Shown one piece after another: positions 1 through 11,540 of a DNA stretch of 64,000 nucleotides. The position numbers and the translations under genes are program-made. The stretch covers positions 310,001-374,000 of the forward strand of contig NZ_PRDB01000004.1 in the NCBI RefSeq assembly GCF_002925905.1, read 5' to 3'. Positions within the stretch are counted from its first letter, which is position 1. Each line of letters starts with the position of its first letter. The notes beneath the pieces are model-generated. The model was not told the origin of the DNA and searched no databases. It was given only the letters and a program-made list of their open reading frames with translations. Source of the stretch: Klebsiella michiganensis. GTDB taxonomy: Bacteria; Pseudomonadota; Gammaproteobacteria; Enterobacterales; Enterobacteriaceae.

Positions 1-291
1 GTTGCGGAACAGTTGATACTTCAGCGCAACCAGATAAGCCACAATACTTAATGATAGTGCGCGAACGCCAAGCGTCGACCCGCTGATGAGATCGAGGATC
101 GCGCCCATCACAAAGCCTGTGCCAACGTTAACCCGGTGGGGTAGCGCGAGGATCCAGTACAACAGGATAAGCAATACCCAGTTTGGCCGGTAGACGCTAA
201 TGTCCGCCGGCCAGGGCATAATCTGCAGCAATAGTGCGATAAGAAACGAGAGCCAGATAACCCAGCGTCCCTGGCTACGGTAACTTGCCAC
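1..291 (-). CDS. mreD: Rod shape-determining protein MreD (partial, N-terminal 97 residues)
   Basis: MreD is a small inner-membrane protein of the elongasome that works with MreC, MreB and RodA/PBP2 to direct lateral wall synthesis. The window holds its first 97 codons; the rest lies beyond position 1. The start is a GTG whose G is the last base of the mreC TAG (1-base overlap), which implies translational coupling. The N-terminus begins (M)[13 protein letters not shown] and the visible end reads [10 protein letters not shown], both as in E. coli MreD (162 aa). The segment is very hydrophobic, with about three membrane helices. Truncation is by the window edge only. Confidence 0.95.
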   Translation of the reverse strand, partial: MASYRSQGRWVIWLSFLIALLLQIMPWPADISVYRPNWVLLILLYWILALPHRVNVGTGFVMGAILDLISGSTLGVRALSLSIVAYLVALKYQLFRN

Positions 292-1277
292 TATTGCCCT
301 CCTGCTGGCAGAGGCTGCTGTGGCATACCGGTTGCCGGCGCGGGCATCTGCGGCCCCATCGCATCCGGCGCAGGCAGAACCTGCGGCATCATCTGCATCA
401 GGCGTTCATTCGCTACGCGATGAACCTCTTCCGGCGTCATCGGATTCGCGCCGTTGCGATCGGCTCCCCACAGCAGCAGCAGATAACGCAAGCGCTGCAG
501 ACCGGCAGTCGGACGCGCCTGAATCACCGTATACGCACGCTGCGTATCCAGCTTAACGGACGAAACCACCCCGACCGGATACCCTTCAGGGAAGCGGCCG
601 CCGAGACCCGAAGTGACCAGCACGTCGCCGACGCGAATATCGGTATTGGCCGGCAGATGTTCCAGCTGTAAATCGTCAGTACAACCGTTGCCTGCGGCAA
701 TGACGCGAATATCGTTACGCAGTACCTGAATCGGTAACGCATGCGTGGCATCGCAAATCAGCAGCACGCGGCTGGTCAGTTTCGCGACCGCGACCACCTG
801 ACCCACAACGCCTTTATCGCTGATAACCGGCTGGCCTTCATAGACGCCGTTAACGCTGCCTTTATCGATAACCACCTGATCGCTATAGGGGTCGTTAACC
901 GTTGAGATGACCTGGGTCACCATTTTTTGCTCGTCCTGGCGCAGCGGAGAGCCCAGCAGCTCGCGCAGACGCGCGTTCTCCTGTTTGTACTGACCCAGCA
1001 TCAGTAAGTCGCTGTTCTTGAGCAGCAACTCCTGACGCAGCGCGCGATTTTCCAGTTCGAGCTGATCGCGGGTGGCCAGCGTTTGCGAAACGCTATCCAG
1101 CAGCTCCCGGGGACCATTAGAGACAAAGTAGAAAGGGCTGACGGCTGTATCCATATACGTTCGAATTTGGCTGAACGTACCCAGGCGGCTGTCGGCGATT
1201 ATCACGCCAAGCGCCACCAAAACCGCCAGAATAAGGCGAATCTGTAGCGACGGGCCACGGCTAAAAATTGGCTTCAT
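291..1277 (-). CDS. mreC: Cell shape-determining protein MreC
   Basis: MreC is a bitopic membrane protein with a periplasmic domain that links cytoplasmic MreB to the PBP2/RodA wall-synthesis machinery. Its 328 residues show a short cytoplasmic N-terminus, one membrane helix at about residues 11-30, a coiled-coil stretch at about 65-112 (rich in L, E, Q, R) and the beta-barrel MreC domain from about 120 to 275. The C-terminus is a Pro/Met/Gln-rich tail. E. coli MreC is 367 aa; the difference lies in this tail, which is about 40 residues shorter here and probably not essential. It follows mreB in the same orientation and overlaps mreD by one base. Confidence 0.96.
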   Translation of the reverse strand: MKPIFSRGPSLQIRLILAVLVALGVIIADSRLGTFSQIRTYMDTAVSPFYFVSNGPRELLDSVSQTLATRDQLELENRALRQELLLKNSDLLMLGQYKQENARLRELLGSPLRQDEQKMVTQVISTVNDPYSDQVVIDKGSVNGVYEGQPVISDKGVVGQVVAVAKLTSRVLLICDATHALPIQVLRNDIRVIAAGNGCTDDLQLEHLPANTDIRVGDVLVTSGLGGRFPEGYPVGVVSSVKLDTQRAYTVIQARPTAGLQRLRYLLLLWGADRNGANPMTPEEVHRVANERLMQMMPQVLPAPDAMGPQMPAPATGMPQQPLPAGGQ

Positions 1278-1347
1278 AGGCTATGCGTATTCTCGTGTCA
1301 GTTAAGATCGGGGCAGCCGTAGGCCAGCTACCCGGATCTCAGGCTGA

Positions 1348-2696
<1,349 letters not shown>

Positions 2697-4637
2697 TCAA
2701 ACAGAGTATCTTTGCGAATATTTTTTCACATTTGTGTCAAGTGGCTGTGAGGCGGCAAAAAATTCCCCCTGGCCACCGGTAACACCGCATTGAGACAGCA
2801 CCTGCCACTCGCTTCGGCTGAGTACGCCGGTTGCGAAAACCTGAACCGGCATTCCTTTACAGGCTTCTACCAGGCTCTGCACCAGCAGCTGATTTTCACT
2901 GCGTTTTTCTATATTGCGCGATAACCCCGAATGCAGCTTAATCACTTCAACATCGAGCTGCTTGATCCAGCTGGTTCCAACCAGCGTCAAACCGGCCTGA
3001 ACCACGGCAATTCGAATACCTAAAGCGTTAACCAACCGCATAACCGGCTGCAGGCGGCCGATATATTGACAAACATCCGCCTCTGCAAGTTCAAAAATAA
3101 TACGTCGACGGTGCGATTTTTCGCATTGCATCAAAGTATCGCGCAGCCAGCGCTGGAATCGAGGGCGGATCAAGGACTCGACCGTCACCTGCAGCGCGAG
3201 GTTTTCTTCCGGCCAAAAGCCTAAAAACGGCAGAAATCGCGTAATTTGCAAACGGTCATACTCCTCCGCCAGGCCAAACTGCAGCACCATCGGCATATAT
3301 TCGGCCGCAATCACCTCTTCCTTACCATCATAAAGACGGCACATTAGCTCACGATGATGTACGCGACCATCACGAGTGACGGCGGGTTTCTGGTAAAGTC
3401 GCGGGCCGCCGCGGCTAAGCATTTGCTCGATAAGCGTACGCCAGCGCACGTTGCCACGCCCTTTCTCCGGCAGAGAATCGTCATAGACGGCCCAGCTGTT
3501 GCTGCCCTGCAGCACCGCATTACGCGTGGCCGCTTCCGCATGCCCCATTACCTGGGCCGCCGTTTGTCCGCTGCGGAAAGCGCAGATCCCGATATGCATC
3601 ATATCGTCACGATCGAGAATTCGCGTCGGCGGCAGGGCATCCATGGCTTTCAGGAGTAACCCGGCAATGCTGTCCGCCTCTTTCAACGTGCGATGCGGAA
3701 GCAGGACGGCAAAATCGCTGCGGTGGTAGCGAGCCAGCAGTGCGCCAGGGTAGCGCATAATAAAAGTGGAAAGCATATTGATCAGCGTAAAGTAGTGCTC
3801 TTCGGTCGCTGCGCGTCCCCAGTTATCGCGCAGCAGGTCGAAATCCGGCAGGCGGATCATCATTACGATGCCGTATGACCCCACTTTCTCCTGATCTTCA
3901 AGCAGCGTCGACAGCTGATTATCAAAAAATAATCGGTTACTCAGCCCGGTTTTTGAATCCTGCGCGACATAGGAACGGATCAGAGTATCCATACGGCTTC
4001 GCTGATCGCTGGCGAACTGAAGTTCGGATAGCAGCATATCCAGCGCGCTACTGGTATTCGCTGGCCACTCGTGTACCGACCCTCGCACCTGCGGTCCGCG
4101 TTCGCCATTAAGAATACGCGCAGTGCGGAGTTCCAGTAGCTCCTGGCCCGCCAGCTGGCGACGGATCCAGCGTACGGAAAAAAAGATAATCAGCACCATA
4201 AAACCAATGGCGATGGAGAGCGGCGCGGTGATGTGCAGTGAACGGAAGTAATTGGCCATCGGATCCAGGTACACCAGATGGATTGCCATACCGGGCTGCT
4301 TGAGCGACGGTACCGTGATATCGCGAAACTGATTGCTGCTACCTAAAGGACGATAGTTATCGGTGCGGGAATGGCTATAGACCGATTTGCCATTAAGCTG
4401 AAAGTCAACGCGCGTCGCGTCGATCGGCGTCATCAGCTCATCCATCTGCGGTTCAATCTGGTCAAAAGACATAGAGACCAGACGGTTATCCAGCATGGTC
4501 GCCACCGCCTGAACGCGGTTGGTCATTTTTAGCTGAATGCCGTTGTAAAAACTCAGCGAAGCGCCAATCAGCGTGACAAAGATCGTCAGGCTGGTGAGTA
4601 ACGTGACAAACGCTGAGAATTTCGTCGTTAATCGCAT
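2697..4637 (-). CDS. csrD: RNase E specificity factor CsrD (degenerate GGDEF/EAL)
   Basis: CsrD targets the regulatory RNAs CsrB and CsrC for RNase E decay and so raises free CsrA; it does not make or degrade c-di-GMP. The 646 aa length equals E. coli CsrD. A membrane helix at about residues 10-30, a periplasmic loop and a second helix near 137-155 precede a HAMP-like/coiled-coil stretch. The GGDEF domain has HRSDF in place of the active GGDEF motif, and the EAL domain has ELM in place of EAL. Both substitutions are the hallmark of CsrD. It lies directly upstream of mreB on the same strand and is divergent from acuI. Confidence 0.96.
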   Translation of the reverse strand: MRLTTKFSAFVTLLTSLTIFVTLIGASLSFYNGIQLKMTNRVQAVATMLDNRLVSMSFDQIEPQMDELMTPIDATRVDFQLNGKSVYSHSRTDNYRPLGSSNQFRDITVPSLKQPGMAIHLVYLDPMANYFRSLHITAPLSIAIGFMVLIIFFSVRWIRRQLAGQELLELRTARILNGERGPQVRGSVHEWPANTSSALDMLLSELQFASDQRSRMDTLIRSYVAQDSKTGLSNRLFFDNQLSTLLEDQEKVGSYGIVMMIRLPDFDLLRDNWGRAATEEHYFTLINMLSTFIMRYPGALLARYHRSDFAVLLPHRTLKEADSIAGLLLKAMDALPPTRILDRDDMMHIGICAFRSGQTAAQVMGHAEAATRNAVLQGSNSWAVYDDSLPEKGRGNVRWRTLIEQMLSRGGPRLYQKPAVTRDGRVHHRELMCRLYDGKEEVIAAEYMPMVLQFGLAEEYDRLQITRFLPFLGFWPEENLALQVTVESLIRPRFQRWLRDTLMQCEKSHRRRIIFELAEADVCQYIGRLQPVMRLVNALGIRIAVVQAGLTLVGTSWIKQLDVEVIKLHSGLSRNIEKRSENQLLVQSLVEACKGMPVQVFATGVLSRSEWQVLSQCGVTGGQGEFFAASQPLDTNVKKYSQRYSV

Positions 4638-4856
4638 CCCTGTGTTAACTCCGCGTGTGAATGACTACCCGATAAACATCCGGGCTCCTGTGCTGGCGCC
4701 TAAACTAAAGTAAGCACTAACTTTCTAAAGAGCGACGCATACTATCAAAGCTGGCGCATCTGGCAATTTATTGCGTTACATCGGTGTAATAATGCCGTTA
4801 GCGAGTATAGTCTGCAGAAAAAATTTTCCAATCATCCAACCTATGAGGACCGGCGC

Positions 4857-5831
4857 ATGCAGGCTTTAATCTTAGAACAGCAGGATGGCAAAACTCTCTC
4901 TTCGGTGCAAACCATTGACGCCAGCCAGCTGCCGCAGGGGGATGTGACAGTGGATATCCACTGGTCCAGCCTTAACTATAAAGATGCGCTGGCCATCACC
5001 GGTAAAGGAAAAATTATCCGCAACTTTCCGATGATTCCTGGCATCGATTTTGCTGGTTTTGTCCACAGCAGCGAGGATCCGCGTTTCCACGCCGGCCAGC
5101 AAGTCCTGCTGACCGGATGGGGCGTGGGGGAAAACCACTGGGGCGGACTGGCGGAGCGCGCTCGCGTTAAAGGCGACTGGCTGGTGGCGATGCCGCAAGG
5201 CCTGGATGGTCGTAAAGCCATGGTCATTGGGACCGCTGGTTTCACCGCGATGCTGTGCGTGATGGCGCTGGAAGACGCCGGGGTTAGTCCGGAAGATGGC
5301 GAAGTCGTGGTCACCGGGGCCAGCGGCGGCGTCGGCAGCACCGCGGTCGCTTTGCTGCATCATCTCGGGTACAAGGTGGCGGCGGTTTCCGGGCGCGAAA
5401 GCACCCATGAATATCTTAAAAACCTCGGCGCGCAGCGCATTCTTAGCCGCGATGAGTTCGCCGAAACCCGCCCGCTGGAAAAACAGCTGTGGGCCGGTGC
5501 CGTTGATACCGTTGGCGATAAGGTGCTGGCAAAAGTGCTGGCGCAGATGAACTACGGCGGCTGCGTGGCGGCCTGCGGTCTGGCAGGCGGCTTTGCCCTG
5601 CCCACGACCGTGATGCCGTTTATTCTGCGTAACGTGCGCCTGCAGGGCGTTGATTCGGTAATGACGCCAGCCGCGCGCCGGGCCGAGGCCTGGCAGCGTC
5701 TGGTGCGCGATCTGCCGGAATCCTTCTATGCGCAAAGCGCGACGGAAATCTCCCTCGCCGAAGCCCCTGAATTTGCCGATAAGATCATGACCAATAAGAT
5801 TCAGGGGCGCACGCTGGTTAAAATCGCCTAA
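4857..5831 (+). CDS. acuI: Acrylyl-CoA reductase AcuI (YhdH)
   Basis: This NADPH-dependent medium-chain dehydrogenase reduces acryloyl-CoA to propionyl-CoA, which detoxifies the reactive acrylyl thioester. The 324 residues have the GroES-like catalytic domain (about 1-125, including SLNYKDALAITG) and a Rossmann domain with the nucleotide loop TGASGGVGSTAVALL at about 153-167. There is no structural zinc cysteine cluster, as expected for the YhdH/quinone-oxidoreductase group. An AGGA Shine-Dalgarno sits about 8 bases before the ATG. The gene is divergent from csrD and precedes msrPQ. Confidence 0.94.
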   Translation: MQALILEQQDGKTLSSVQTIDASQLPQGDVTVDIHWSSLNYKDALAITGKGKIIRNFPMIPGIDFAGFVHSSEDPRFHAGQQVLLTGWGVGENHWGGLAERARVKGDWLVAMPQGLDGRKAMVIGTAGFTAMLCVMALEDAGVSPEDGEVVVTGASGGVGSTAVALLHHLGYKVAAVSGRESTHEYLKNLGAQRILSRDEFAETRPLEKQLWAGAVDTVGDKVLAKVLAQMNYGGCVAACGLAGGFALPTTVMPFILRNVRLQGVDSVMTPAARRAEAWQRLVRDLPESFYAQSATEISLAEAPEFADKIMTNKIQGRTLVKIA

Positions 5832-5908
5832 TCTGCAATTTTTCGTGACATATTCGCAATAACGCTCCGCCTCCGTCATGCTAAGAAAAACGCACGACGG
5901 AGGATGCC

Positions 5909-6910
5909 ATGAAATCCAAAAAACTGACGGAAGCCGACGTAACGGCAGAATCCGTTTTTATGCTGCAGCGTCGCCAGATCCTGAAAATGTTGGGAATTAG
6001 CGCCACCGCCCTTTCCCTCTCACCCTCCGCGCAAGCTGACCTGCTGGATTGGTTTAAAGGCAACGACCGCCCGCCGGCGCCGGCAGGTAAAGCGCTGACG
6101 TTCGATAAACCGGCGCAATGGCAAAACACTCTCACGCTCACGCCGGAAGATAAGGTATCAGGCTACAACAACTTTTATGAGTTCGGCCTGGATAAAGCCG
6201 ATCCGGCGGCCAATGCCGGAAGCCTGCGCACTGATCCCTGGACGCTGACGATTGGCGGCGAAGTGGCAAAACCCCTTACGCTCGATCATGACGACCTGAC
6301 CAGCCGATTTCCGCTGGAAGAGCGAATTTACCGGATGCGCTGCGTCGAAGCCTGGTCGATGGTGATTCCCTGGGTCGGCTTCCCGCTGCATAAATTGTTA
6401 TCGCTGGTCGAGCCCACCAGCAATGCGCACTACGTCGCGTTTAAAACGCTTTATGCGCCTGAGCAGATGCCGGGTCAAAAAGACCGTTTTATCGGCGGCG
6501 GGCTGGCGTATCCCTATGTCGAAGGGCTGCGGCTTGACGAGGCCATGCATCCTCTGACGCTGCTTAGCGTAGGCGTGTATGGCAAAGCGCTACCTCCGCA
6601 AAACGGTGCGCCGGTCCGACTCACCGTGCCCTGGAAGTACGGTTTCAAAGGGATTAAGTCTATCGTCAGTATCGAACTGACGCGTGAACGTCCCCCCACG
6701 ACCTGGAACCTCGCCGGACCTGAGGAGTATGGCTTCTACGCCAACGTCAATCCGCACGTCGATCACCCCCGCTGGTCGCAGGCAACTGAGCGCTTTATCG
6801 GCGCAGGCGGCGTACTCGACGTCAAACGCCAGCCAACACTGCTCTTCAACGGCTATGCTGACGAAGTGGCTTCGCTCTACCGGGGCCTGAATTTGCGGGA
6901 GAATTACTAG
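5909..6910 (+). CDS. msrP: Periplasmic methionine sulfoxide reductase, molybdopterin subunit MsrP (YedY)
   Basis: MsrP repairs oxidised methionines in periplasmic proteins using a mono-Mo-molybdopterin cofactor. The 333-residue precursor has a twin-arginine signal (RRQILKM at residues 21-27, hydrophobic stretch, cleavage after about AQA at 43), so it is exported folded with its cofactor. The sulfite-oxidase fold is evident, with the molybdenum-ligand cysteine C145 in [10 protein letters not shown]. Its stop TAG shares its G with the GTG start of msrQ, so the two are coupled. Length and motifs match E. coli YedY (334 aa). In K-12 this pair is elsewhere (yedYZ), here it lies between acuI and accB. 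Confidence 0.96.
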   Translation: MKSKKLTEADVTAESVFMLQRRQILKMLGISATALSLSPSAQADLLDWFKGNDRPPAPAGKALTFDKPAQWQNTLTLTPEDKVSGYNNFYEFGLDKADPAANAGSLRTDPWTLTIGGEVAKPLTLDHDDLTSRFPLEERIYRMRCVEAWSMVIPWVGFPLHKLLSLVEPTSNAHYVAFKTLYAPEQMPGQKDRFIGGGLAYPYVEGLRLDEAMHPLTLLSVGVYGKALPPQNGAPVRLTVPWKYGFKGIKSIVSIELTRERPPTTWNLAGPEEYGFYANVNPHVDHPRWSQATERFIGAGGVLDVKRQPTLLFNGYADEVASLYRGLNLRENY

Positions 6911-7508
6911 TGCGCCTGACTGTAAAGCAGATTACCTGGCTGAAAGTGTTTCTCCATCTGGCCGGATTTTTGCCTTTTGTCTGGCTCTTCTGGGCCGGAC
7001 ATCAGGGGTATTTCAGCGCCGACCCGGCAAAGGATATCCAGCACTTTACCGGTAGGATGGCTCTTAAATTCCTGCTGGCTACCTTGCTTGTTTCGCCGCT
7101 GGCGCGCTACGCTAAACAGCTGTTATTGATACGCACCCGGCGCTTACTTGGTTTATGGTGCTTTGCCTGGGCTACGCTGCATTTGACCAGCTATACGCTG
7201 CTCGAACTTGGGATTAACAATCTGGCGCTATTGGGTACAGAAGTCCTCACCCGCCCTTATCTGACGCTGGGGTTAATCAGCTGGCTGATTCTGCTGGCGC
7301 TGGCGGCGACGTCAACGCAAGCGATGCAGCGAAGATTGGGTCGTCGCTGGCAAACATTGCATAACTTCGTCTATGTTGTCGCGATCCTCGCCCCCATTCA
7401 CTACCTGTGGTCGGTGAAGATTTTATCCCCCAACCGCTCATTTATGCGCTGCTGGCGATCCTGCTTTTAGCATGGCGATATAAGAAGTTCCGCCAGTGGT
7501 GGCGCTAA
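6910..7508 (+). pseudogene. msrQ: Membrane haem subunit MsrQ (YedZ), frameshifted near the 3' end
   Basis: MsrQ is the haem b membrane protein that passes electrons from the respiratory chain to MsrP. It starts at a GTG overlapping the msrP stop. The reading frame is normal for about 173 codons (ferric-reductase-like helices, conserved His residues in [10 protein letters not shown] and TLHLTSYTL), then shifts at the C run 7427-7431. As read, translation ends at 7470 after 186 aa with an unrelated tail. Adding one C restores [21 protein letters not shown] and a stop at 7508, giving 199 aa. The last membrane helix is therefore lost in the sequence as given. Either a real lesion or a missed base in a six-C run. 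Confidence 0.9.
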
Positions 7509-7901
7509 TTCCGGATATGTGCAGTTTCCCGCAGTTCTTTTATCAACCGCCACTCTTTACACGATAGCGGTTGATAATCTTCCCTGATAAGACCAGTATT
7601 TAGCTGCCAAATGCTACGAAATCGTTATAATGTGCGACTTTGGTTTTCCTGACGGGCTTTTTGAGTCCCGAAAAGGTGACAATCGCGCATCGAAGGTATA
7701 TTTTGTTTTTTACCCGAGAATGGCAGAAGATAGCCGCATATTGGCCGATAAGTTTCGTTTTTTGCTTTCGAGCATCGGAGGCTTAACCTGTCGGCTTCTG
7801 AAGAAGCGCGGCGTCTTGCAACAGCAGTAATTCATATGCTTTACAGACGGTGCTAACACGCCTGTCACAATCACACTAAACAAAGAGTACGGAACCCACT
7901 C
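7509..7901 (+). promoter_or_regulatory. accBC promoter and long 5' leader
   Basis: This 393-base gap precedes accB. A perfect -10 box TATAAT lies at 7626-7631, with a possible -35 CTGCCA at 7604-7609 (16-base spacer). It would give a leader of about 265 bases. In E. coli accBC is also transcribed from a distant promoter with a long leader, and the operon is autoregulated by AccB. A 66-codon open frame beginning at 7630 starts inside the -10 box, so it cannot be translated from this promoter and is not called a gene. A weak GAG-rich ribosome site lies just before the accB ATG. Confidence 0.6.
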
Positions 7902-8375
7902 ATGGATATTCGTAAGATTAAAAAACTGATCGAGCTGGTTGAAGAATCAGGCATCTCCGAACTGGAAATTTCTGAAGGCGAAGAGTCTGTACGCATCAGC
8001 CGTGCCGCGCCAAACGCAGGTTTCCCGGTGATGCAACAGGCTTACGCCGCACCGATGATGCAGCAACAGCCAGCGCTGTCTAACGCAGTCGCCTCTGCGG
8101 CAACGCCAGCAATGGAAGCCCCTGCGGCAGCGGAAATCAGTGGCCACATCGTACGTTCCCCAATGGTTGGTACTTTCTACCGCACCCCGAGCCCGGACGC
8201 GAAAGCCTTCATCGAAATCGGTCAGAAAGTTAACGCGGGCGATACCCTGTGCATCGTTGAAGCCATGAAAATGATGAACCAGATCGAAGCCGATAAATCC
8301 GGCGTGGTGAAAGCCATTCTGGTCGAAAGTGGTCAACCGGTAGAATTTGACGAGCCACTGGTCGTCATCGAATAA
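7902..8375 (+). CDS. accB: Biotin carboxyl carrier protein of acetyl-CoA carboxylase
   Basis: AccB carries the biotin that shuttles carboxyl groups between AccC and the AccAD carboxyltransferase in the first committed step of fatty acid synthesis. The 157 aa protein has an N-terminal dimerisation segment, an Ala/Pro/Gln-rich flexible linker at about residues 35-77 and a C-terminal biotinyl domain with the EAMKMMN motif, K123 being the biotinylated lysine. The thumb loop characteristic of bacterial BCCP ([18 protein letters not shown]) is present. It is followed 10 bases later by accC, forming the conserved accBC operon. AccB also represses its own operon in E. coli. Confidence 0.98.
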   Translation: MDIRKIKKLIELVEESGISELEISEGEESVRISRAAPNAGFPVMQQAYAAPMMQQQPALSNAVASAATPAMEAPAAAEISGHIVRSPMVGTFYRTPSPDAKAFIEIGQKVNAGDTLCIVEAMKMMNQIEADKSGVVKAILVESGQPVEFDEPLVVIE

Positions 8376-8385
8376 CGAGGCGAAC

Positions 8386-9735
8386 ATGCTGGATAAAATT
8401 GTTATCGCCAACCGCGGCGAGATTGCATTGCGTATCCTGCGTGCCTGTAAAGAACTGGGCATCAAGACCGTTGCTGTGCACTCAACGGCGGATCGCGATT
8501 TAAAACACGTATTGTTAGCGGATGAGACGGTCTGTATCGGCCCGGCTCCGTCCGTAAAAAGCTACCTCAATATCCCGGCGATTATCAGCGCTGCTGAAAT
8601 CACCGGCGCGGTGGCTATTCACCCGGGTTACGGATTTTTGTCCGAAAACGCAAACTTCGCTGAGCAGGTTGAGCGTTCCGGCTTTATCTTTATCGGCCCG
8701 AAAGCTGACACAATCCGCCTGATGGGCGACAAAGTGTCTGCGATCACCGCGATGAAGAAAGCGGGCGTTCCGACCGTACCGGGCTCTGATGGCCCGCTGG
8801 GCGAAGATATGGACGTTAACCGCGCCCATGCAAAACGCATTGGCTACCCGGTGATTATCAAAGCCTCCGGCGGCGGCGGCGGTCGCGGTATGCGCGTTGT
8901 GCGCAGCGATGCTGAGCTGGCGCAATCCATCTCCATGACCAAAGCGGAAGCCAAAGCCGCGTTTAACAACGACATGGTGTATATGGAGAAATACCTGGAG
9001 AATCCTCGTCACATCGAGATCCAGGTACTGGCTGACGGTCAGGGTAACGCTATCTATCTGGCTGAGCGCGACTGCTCCATGCAGCGTCGTCACCAGAAAG
9101 TGGTCGAAGAGGCGCCAGCGCCGGGCATTACGCCGGAACTGCGTCGCTATATCGGCGAGCGTTGCTCCAAAGCGTGCGTCGATATCGGCTATCGCGGCGC
9201 GGGTACTTTTGAGTTCCTGTTCGAAAACGGCGAGTTCTATTTCATCGAAATGAACACCCGTATTCAGGTTGAACACCCGGTAACCGAAATGATCACCGGC
9301 GTCGACCTGATTAAAGAGCAGCTGCGCATCGCAGCCGGCCAGCCGCTGTCCATCAAGCAGGAAGAAGTTGTGGTTAAAGGCCATGCGGTGGAATGCCGTA
9401 TCAACGCCGAAGACCCGAACACCTTCCTGCCGAGCCCGGGTAAAATTACCCGCTTCCACGCGCCGGGCGGTTTTGGCGTGCGCTGGGAGTCTCATATCTA
9501 CGCGGGCTACACCGTGCCTCCGTACTATGACTCAATGATCGGTAAGCTGATCTGCTATGGCGAAAACCGTGATGTCGCGATTGCCCGCATGAAAAATGCG
9601 CTGCAGGAGCTGATTATCGATGGCATCAAAACCAACGTTGATCTGCAGATTCGCATCATGAACGACGAGCATTTCCAGAATGGTGGCACCAATATCCACT
9701 ATCTGGAGAAAAAACTCGGATTGCAGGAGAAGTAA
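8386..9735 (+). CDS. accC: Biotin carboxylase of acetyl-CoA carboxylase
   Basis: AccC uses ATP and bicarbonate to carboxylate the biotin on AccB. The ATG at 8386 gives 449 aa, the E. coli length; an open frame running from 8347 through the end of accB is not used. The N-terminal pre-ATP-grasp domain ([13 protein letters not shown]), the glycine-rich ATP loop [12 protein letters not shown], the catalytic segment [14 protein letters not shown] and the C-terminal carboxylase domain are all intact. It is cotranscribed with accB, and a strong intrinsic terminator follows 15 bases after its stop. Confidence 0.98.
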   Translation: MLDKIVIANRGEIALRILRACKELGIKTVAVHSTADRDLKHVLLADETVCIGPAPSVKSYLNIPAIISAAEITGAVAIHPGYGFLSENANFAEQVERSGFIFIGPKADTIRLMGDKVSAITAMKKAGVPTVPGSDGPLGEDMDVNRAHAKRIGYPVIIKASGGGGGRGMRVVRSDAELAQSISMTKAEAKAAFNNDMVYMEKYLENPRHIEIQVLADGQGNAIYLAERDCSMQRRHQKVVEEAPAPGITPELRRYIGERCSKACVDIGYRGAGTFEFLFENGEFYFIEMNTRIQVEHPVTEMITGVDLIKEQLRIAAGQPLSIKQEEVVVKGHAVECRINAEDPNTFLPSPGKITRFHAPGGFGVRWESHIYAGYTVPPYYDSMIGKLICYGENRDVAIARMKNALQELIIDGIKTNVDLQIRIMNDEHFQNGGTNIHYLEKKLGLQEK

Positions 9736-9750
9736 TTCTGCCATCGCTGC

Positions 9751-9777
9751 AAAAGGCCGGATAATCCGGCCTTTTTT
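9751..9777 (+). terminator. Intrinsic terminator of accBC
   Basis: A GC-rich hairpin, AAAGGCCGGA / TCCGGCCTTT with a short AT loop, is followed by a run of T residues. It lies directly after accC and upstream of yhdT. Confidence 0.9.
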
Positions 9778-9845
9778 CTTTTTCTCTCCTCTCCTCTTTT
9801 CCATGCGGTACAATCCCCGCTTTCTTTATCCTCAAGGGACAAAAA

Positions 9846-10088
9846 ATGGACAAACGCTTTGTTCAGGCCCATAAAGAGGCGCGCTGGGCGCTGTGGCTAA
9901 CCCTTCTCTATCTTGCGGCCTGGCTGGCTGCCGCCTATCTGCCGGGTGTCGGTATTGGCCTAACCGGCCTGCCGTACTGGTTCGAAATGGCCTGCCTGCT
10001 GGTACCGCTGGTGTTTATTCTGCTGTGCTGGGCGATGGTAAAAGTTATCTATCGCGATATTCCTCTGGAGGATGACGATGCAGCTTGA
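9846..10088 (+). CDS. yhdT: DUF997 small membrane protein YhdT
   Basis: YhdT is an 80-residue inner-membrane protein of unknown function (DUF997) with two predicted membrane helices at about residues 14-35 and 45-68. The stop overlaps the panF start by about 11 bases, and the pair is conserved across enterobacteria. Small partners of this kind beside sodium:solute symporters are common, so a role as an accessory subunit of PanF is plausible but unproven. The ribosome site is the GGGAC stretch just before the ATG. Confidence 0.93.
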   Translation: MDKRFVQAHKEARWALWLTLLYLAAWLAAAYLPGVGIGLTGLPYWFEMACLLVPLVFILLCWAMVKVIYRDIPLEDDDAA

Positions 10089-11529
10089 AGTCATACTGCC
10101 GCTTATCGCCTACCTGCTGGTGGTGTTTGCTCTCTCCATCTATGCAATGCGTAAGCGCGCAACGGGTTCCTTCCTGAACGAATATTTTCTCGGCAGCCGC
10201 TCGATGGGCGGCATTGTATTAGCCATGACGCTTACCGCTACCTATATCAGCGCCAGTTCGTTTATAGGCGGCCCCGGCGCGGCCTATAAATATGGCCTCG
10301 GCTGGGTGCTTCTGGCGATGATCCAACTTCCGGCGATCTGGCTTTCTTTGGGGATTTTGGGTAAGAAATTCGCCATTCTGGCGCGCCGCTATAATGCCGT
10401 AACCCTGAACGATATGCTCTTTGCCCGCTACCAAAGCCGTCTGCTGGTCTGGCTCGCGAGCCTGAGCCTTCTGGTGGCGTTTGTCGGGGCAATGACGGTG
10501 CAGTTCATCGGCGGGGCGCGGTTGCTGGAAACCGCAGCGGGTATTCCCTACGAAACCGGTCTGCTGATTTTTGGCGTGAGTATCGCGCTCTATACCGCGT
10601 TCGGCGGTTTTCGTGCCAGCGTCCTCAACGACACGCTCCAGGGAATGGTGATGCTGGTCGGCACTATCGTCCTGCTGGTTGGCGTCGTTCATGCGGCGGG
10701 CGGGCTACATAATGCGGTAGAAACCCTGCAAACCATCGATCCTAAGCTGGTTTCCCCGCAGGGGGCTGATGACATTCTTTCCCCCACCTTTATGACCTCC
10801 TTCTGGGTGCTGGTCTGCTTCGGGGTGATTGGCCTCCCGCACACCGCCGTTCGCTGCATCTCCTATAAAGACAGCAAAGCGGTGCACCGGGGAATTATCA
10901 TTGGCACCATCGTGGTGGCGATCCTGATGTTTGGGATGCATCTTGCGGGTGCGTTAGGCCGGGCGGTGATCCCGGATCTGACGGTGCCGGATCTGGTCAT
11001 CCCGACGCTCATGGTGAAAGTCTTGCCGCCCTTTGCCGCCGGGATCTTCCTCGCCGCGCCGATGGCCGCCATTATGTCGACGATCAACGCCCAGCTGCTG
11101 CAAAGTTCCGCTACGATCATTAAAGATCTGTATCTGAATCTGCGCCCCGAGCAGATAACAAATGAAGCCCGGTTGAAGCGGATGTCGGCAACGATCACCT
11201 TGCTGCTGGGCGCTTTACTGCTGCTGGCAGCCTGGCGTCCGCCTGAGATGATTATCTGGCTCAACCTGCTGGCGTTCGGCGGCCTGGAGGCCGTGTTCTT
11301 ATGGCCGCTGGTGCTGGGCCTGTACTGGGAACGCGCGAACGCGAAAGGGGCGTTGAGCGCGATGATCGTCGGCGGCGTACTCTATGCCATACTCGCCACT
11401 TTTAATCTGCAGTACCTGGGCTTCCATCCGATAGTGCCCGCGTTGCTGTTAAGCTTATTGGCTTTCCTGGTCGGAAACCGGTTCGGTACCTCCGCCCCGC
11501 AAGCCGCCGTATTGACTACTGATAAATAA
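10078..11529 (+). CDS. panF: Sodium/pantothenate symporter PanF
   Basis: PanF imports pantothenate, the precursor of coenzyme A, together with sodium. It is a member of the sodium:solute symporter family. The start at ATG 10078 (MQLEVILPL) gives 483 aa, identical in length to E. coli PanF; an in-frame ATG two codons earlier at 10072 is an alternative. About thirteen membrane helices and the family signature around [16 protein letters not shown] / [17 protein letters not shown] are evident. The gene overlaps the end of yhdT and is followed by prmA after 11 bases, so all three probably form one transcript. Confidence 0.96.
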   Translation: MQLEVILPLIAYLLVVFALSIYAMRKRATGSFLNEYFLGSRSMGGIVLAMTLTATYISASSFIGGPGAAYKYGLGWVLLAMIQLPAIWLSLGILGKKFAILARRYNAVTLNDMLFARYQSRLLVWLASLSLLVAFVGAMTVQFIGGARLLETAAGIPYETGLLIFGVSIALYTAFGGFRASVLNDTLQGMVMLVGTIVLLVGVVHAAGGLHNAVETLQTIDPKLVSPQGADDILSPTFMTSFWVLVCFGVIGLPHTAVRCISYKDSKAVHRGIIIGTIVVAILMFGMHLAGALGRAVIPDLTVPDLVIPTLMVKVLPPFAAGIFLAAPMAAIMSTINAQLLQSSATIIKDLYLNLRPEQITNEARLKRMSATITLLLGALLLLAAWRPPEMIIWLNLLAFGGLEAVFLWPLVLGLYWERANAKGALSAMIVGGVLYAILATFNLQYLGFHPIVPALLLSLLAFLVGNRFGTSAPQAAVLTTDK

Positions 11530-11540
11530 AGAGTTTTGCC

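Noticed and set aside
7630-7830. 66-codon open frame in the accB leader
   Set aside because: Its ATG lies in the -10 box and no conserved protein family is recognised.
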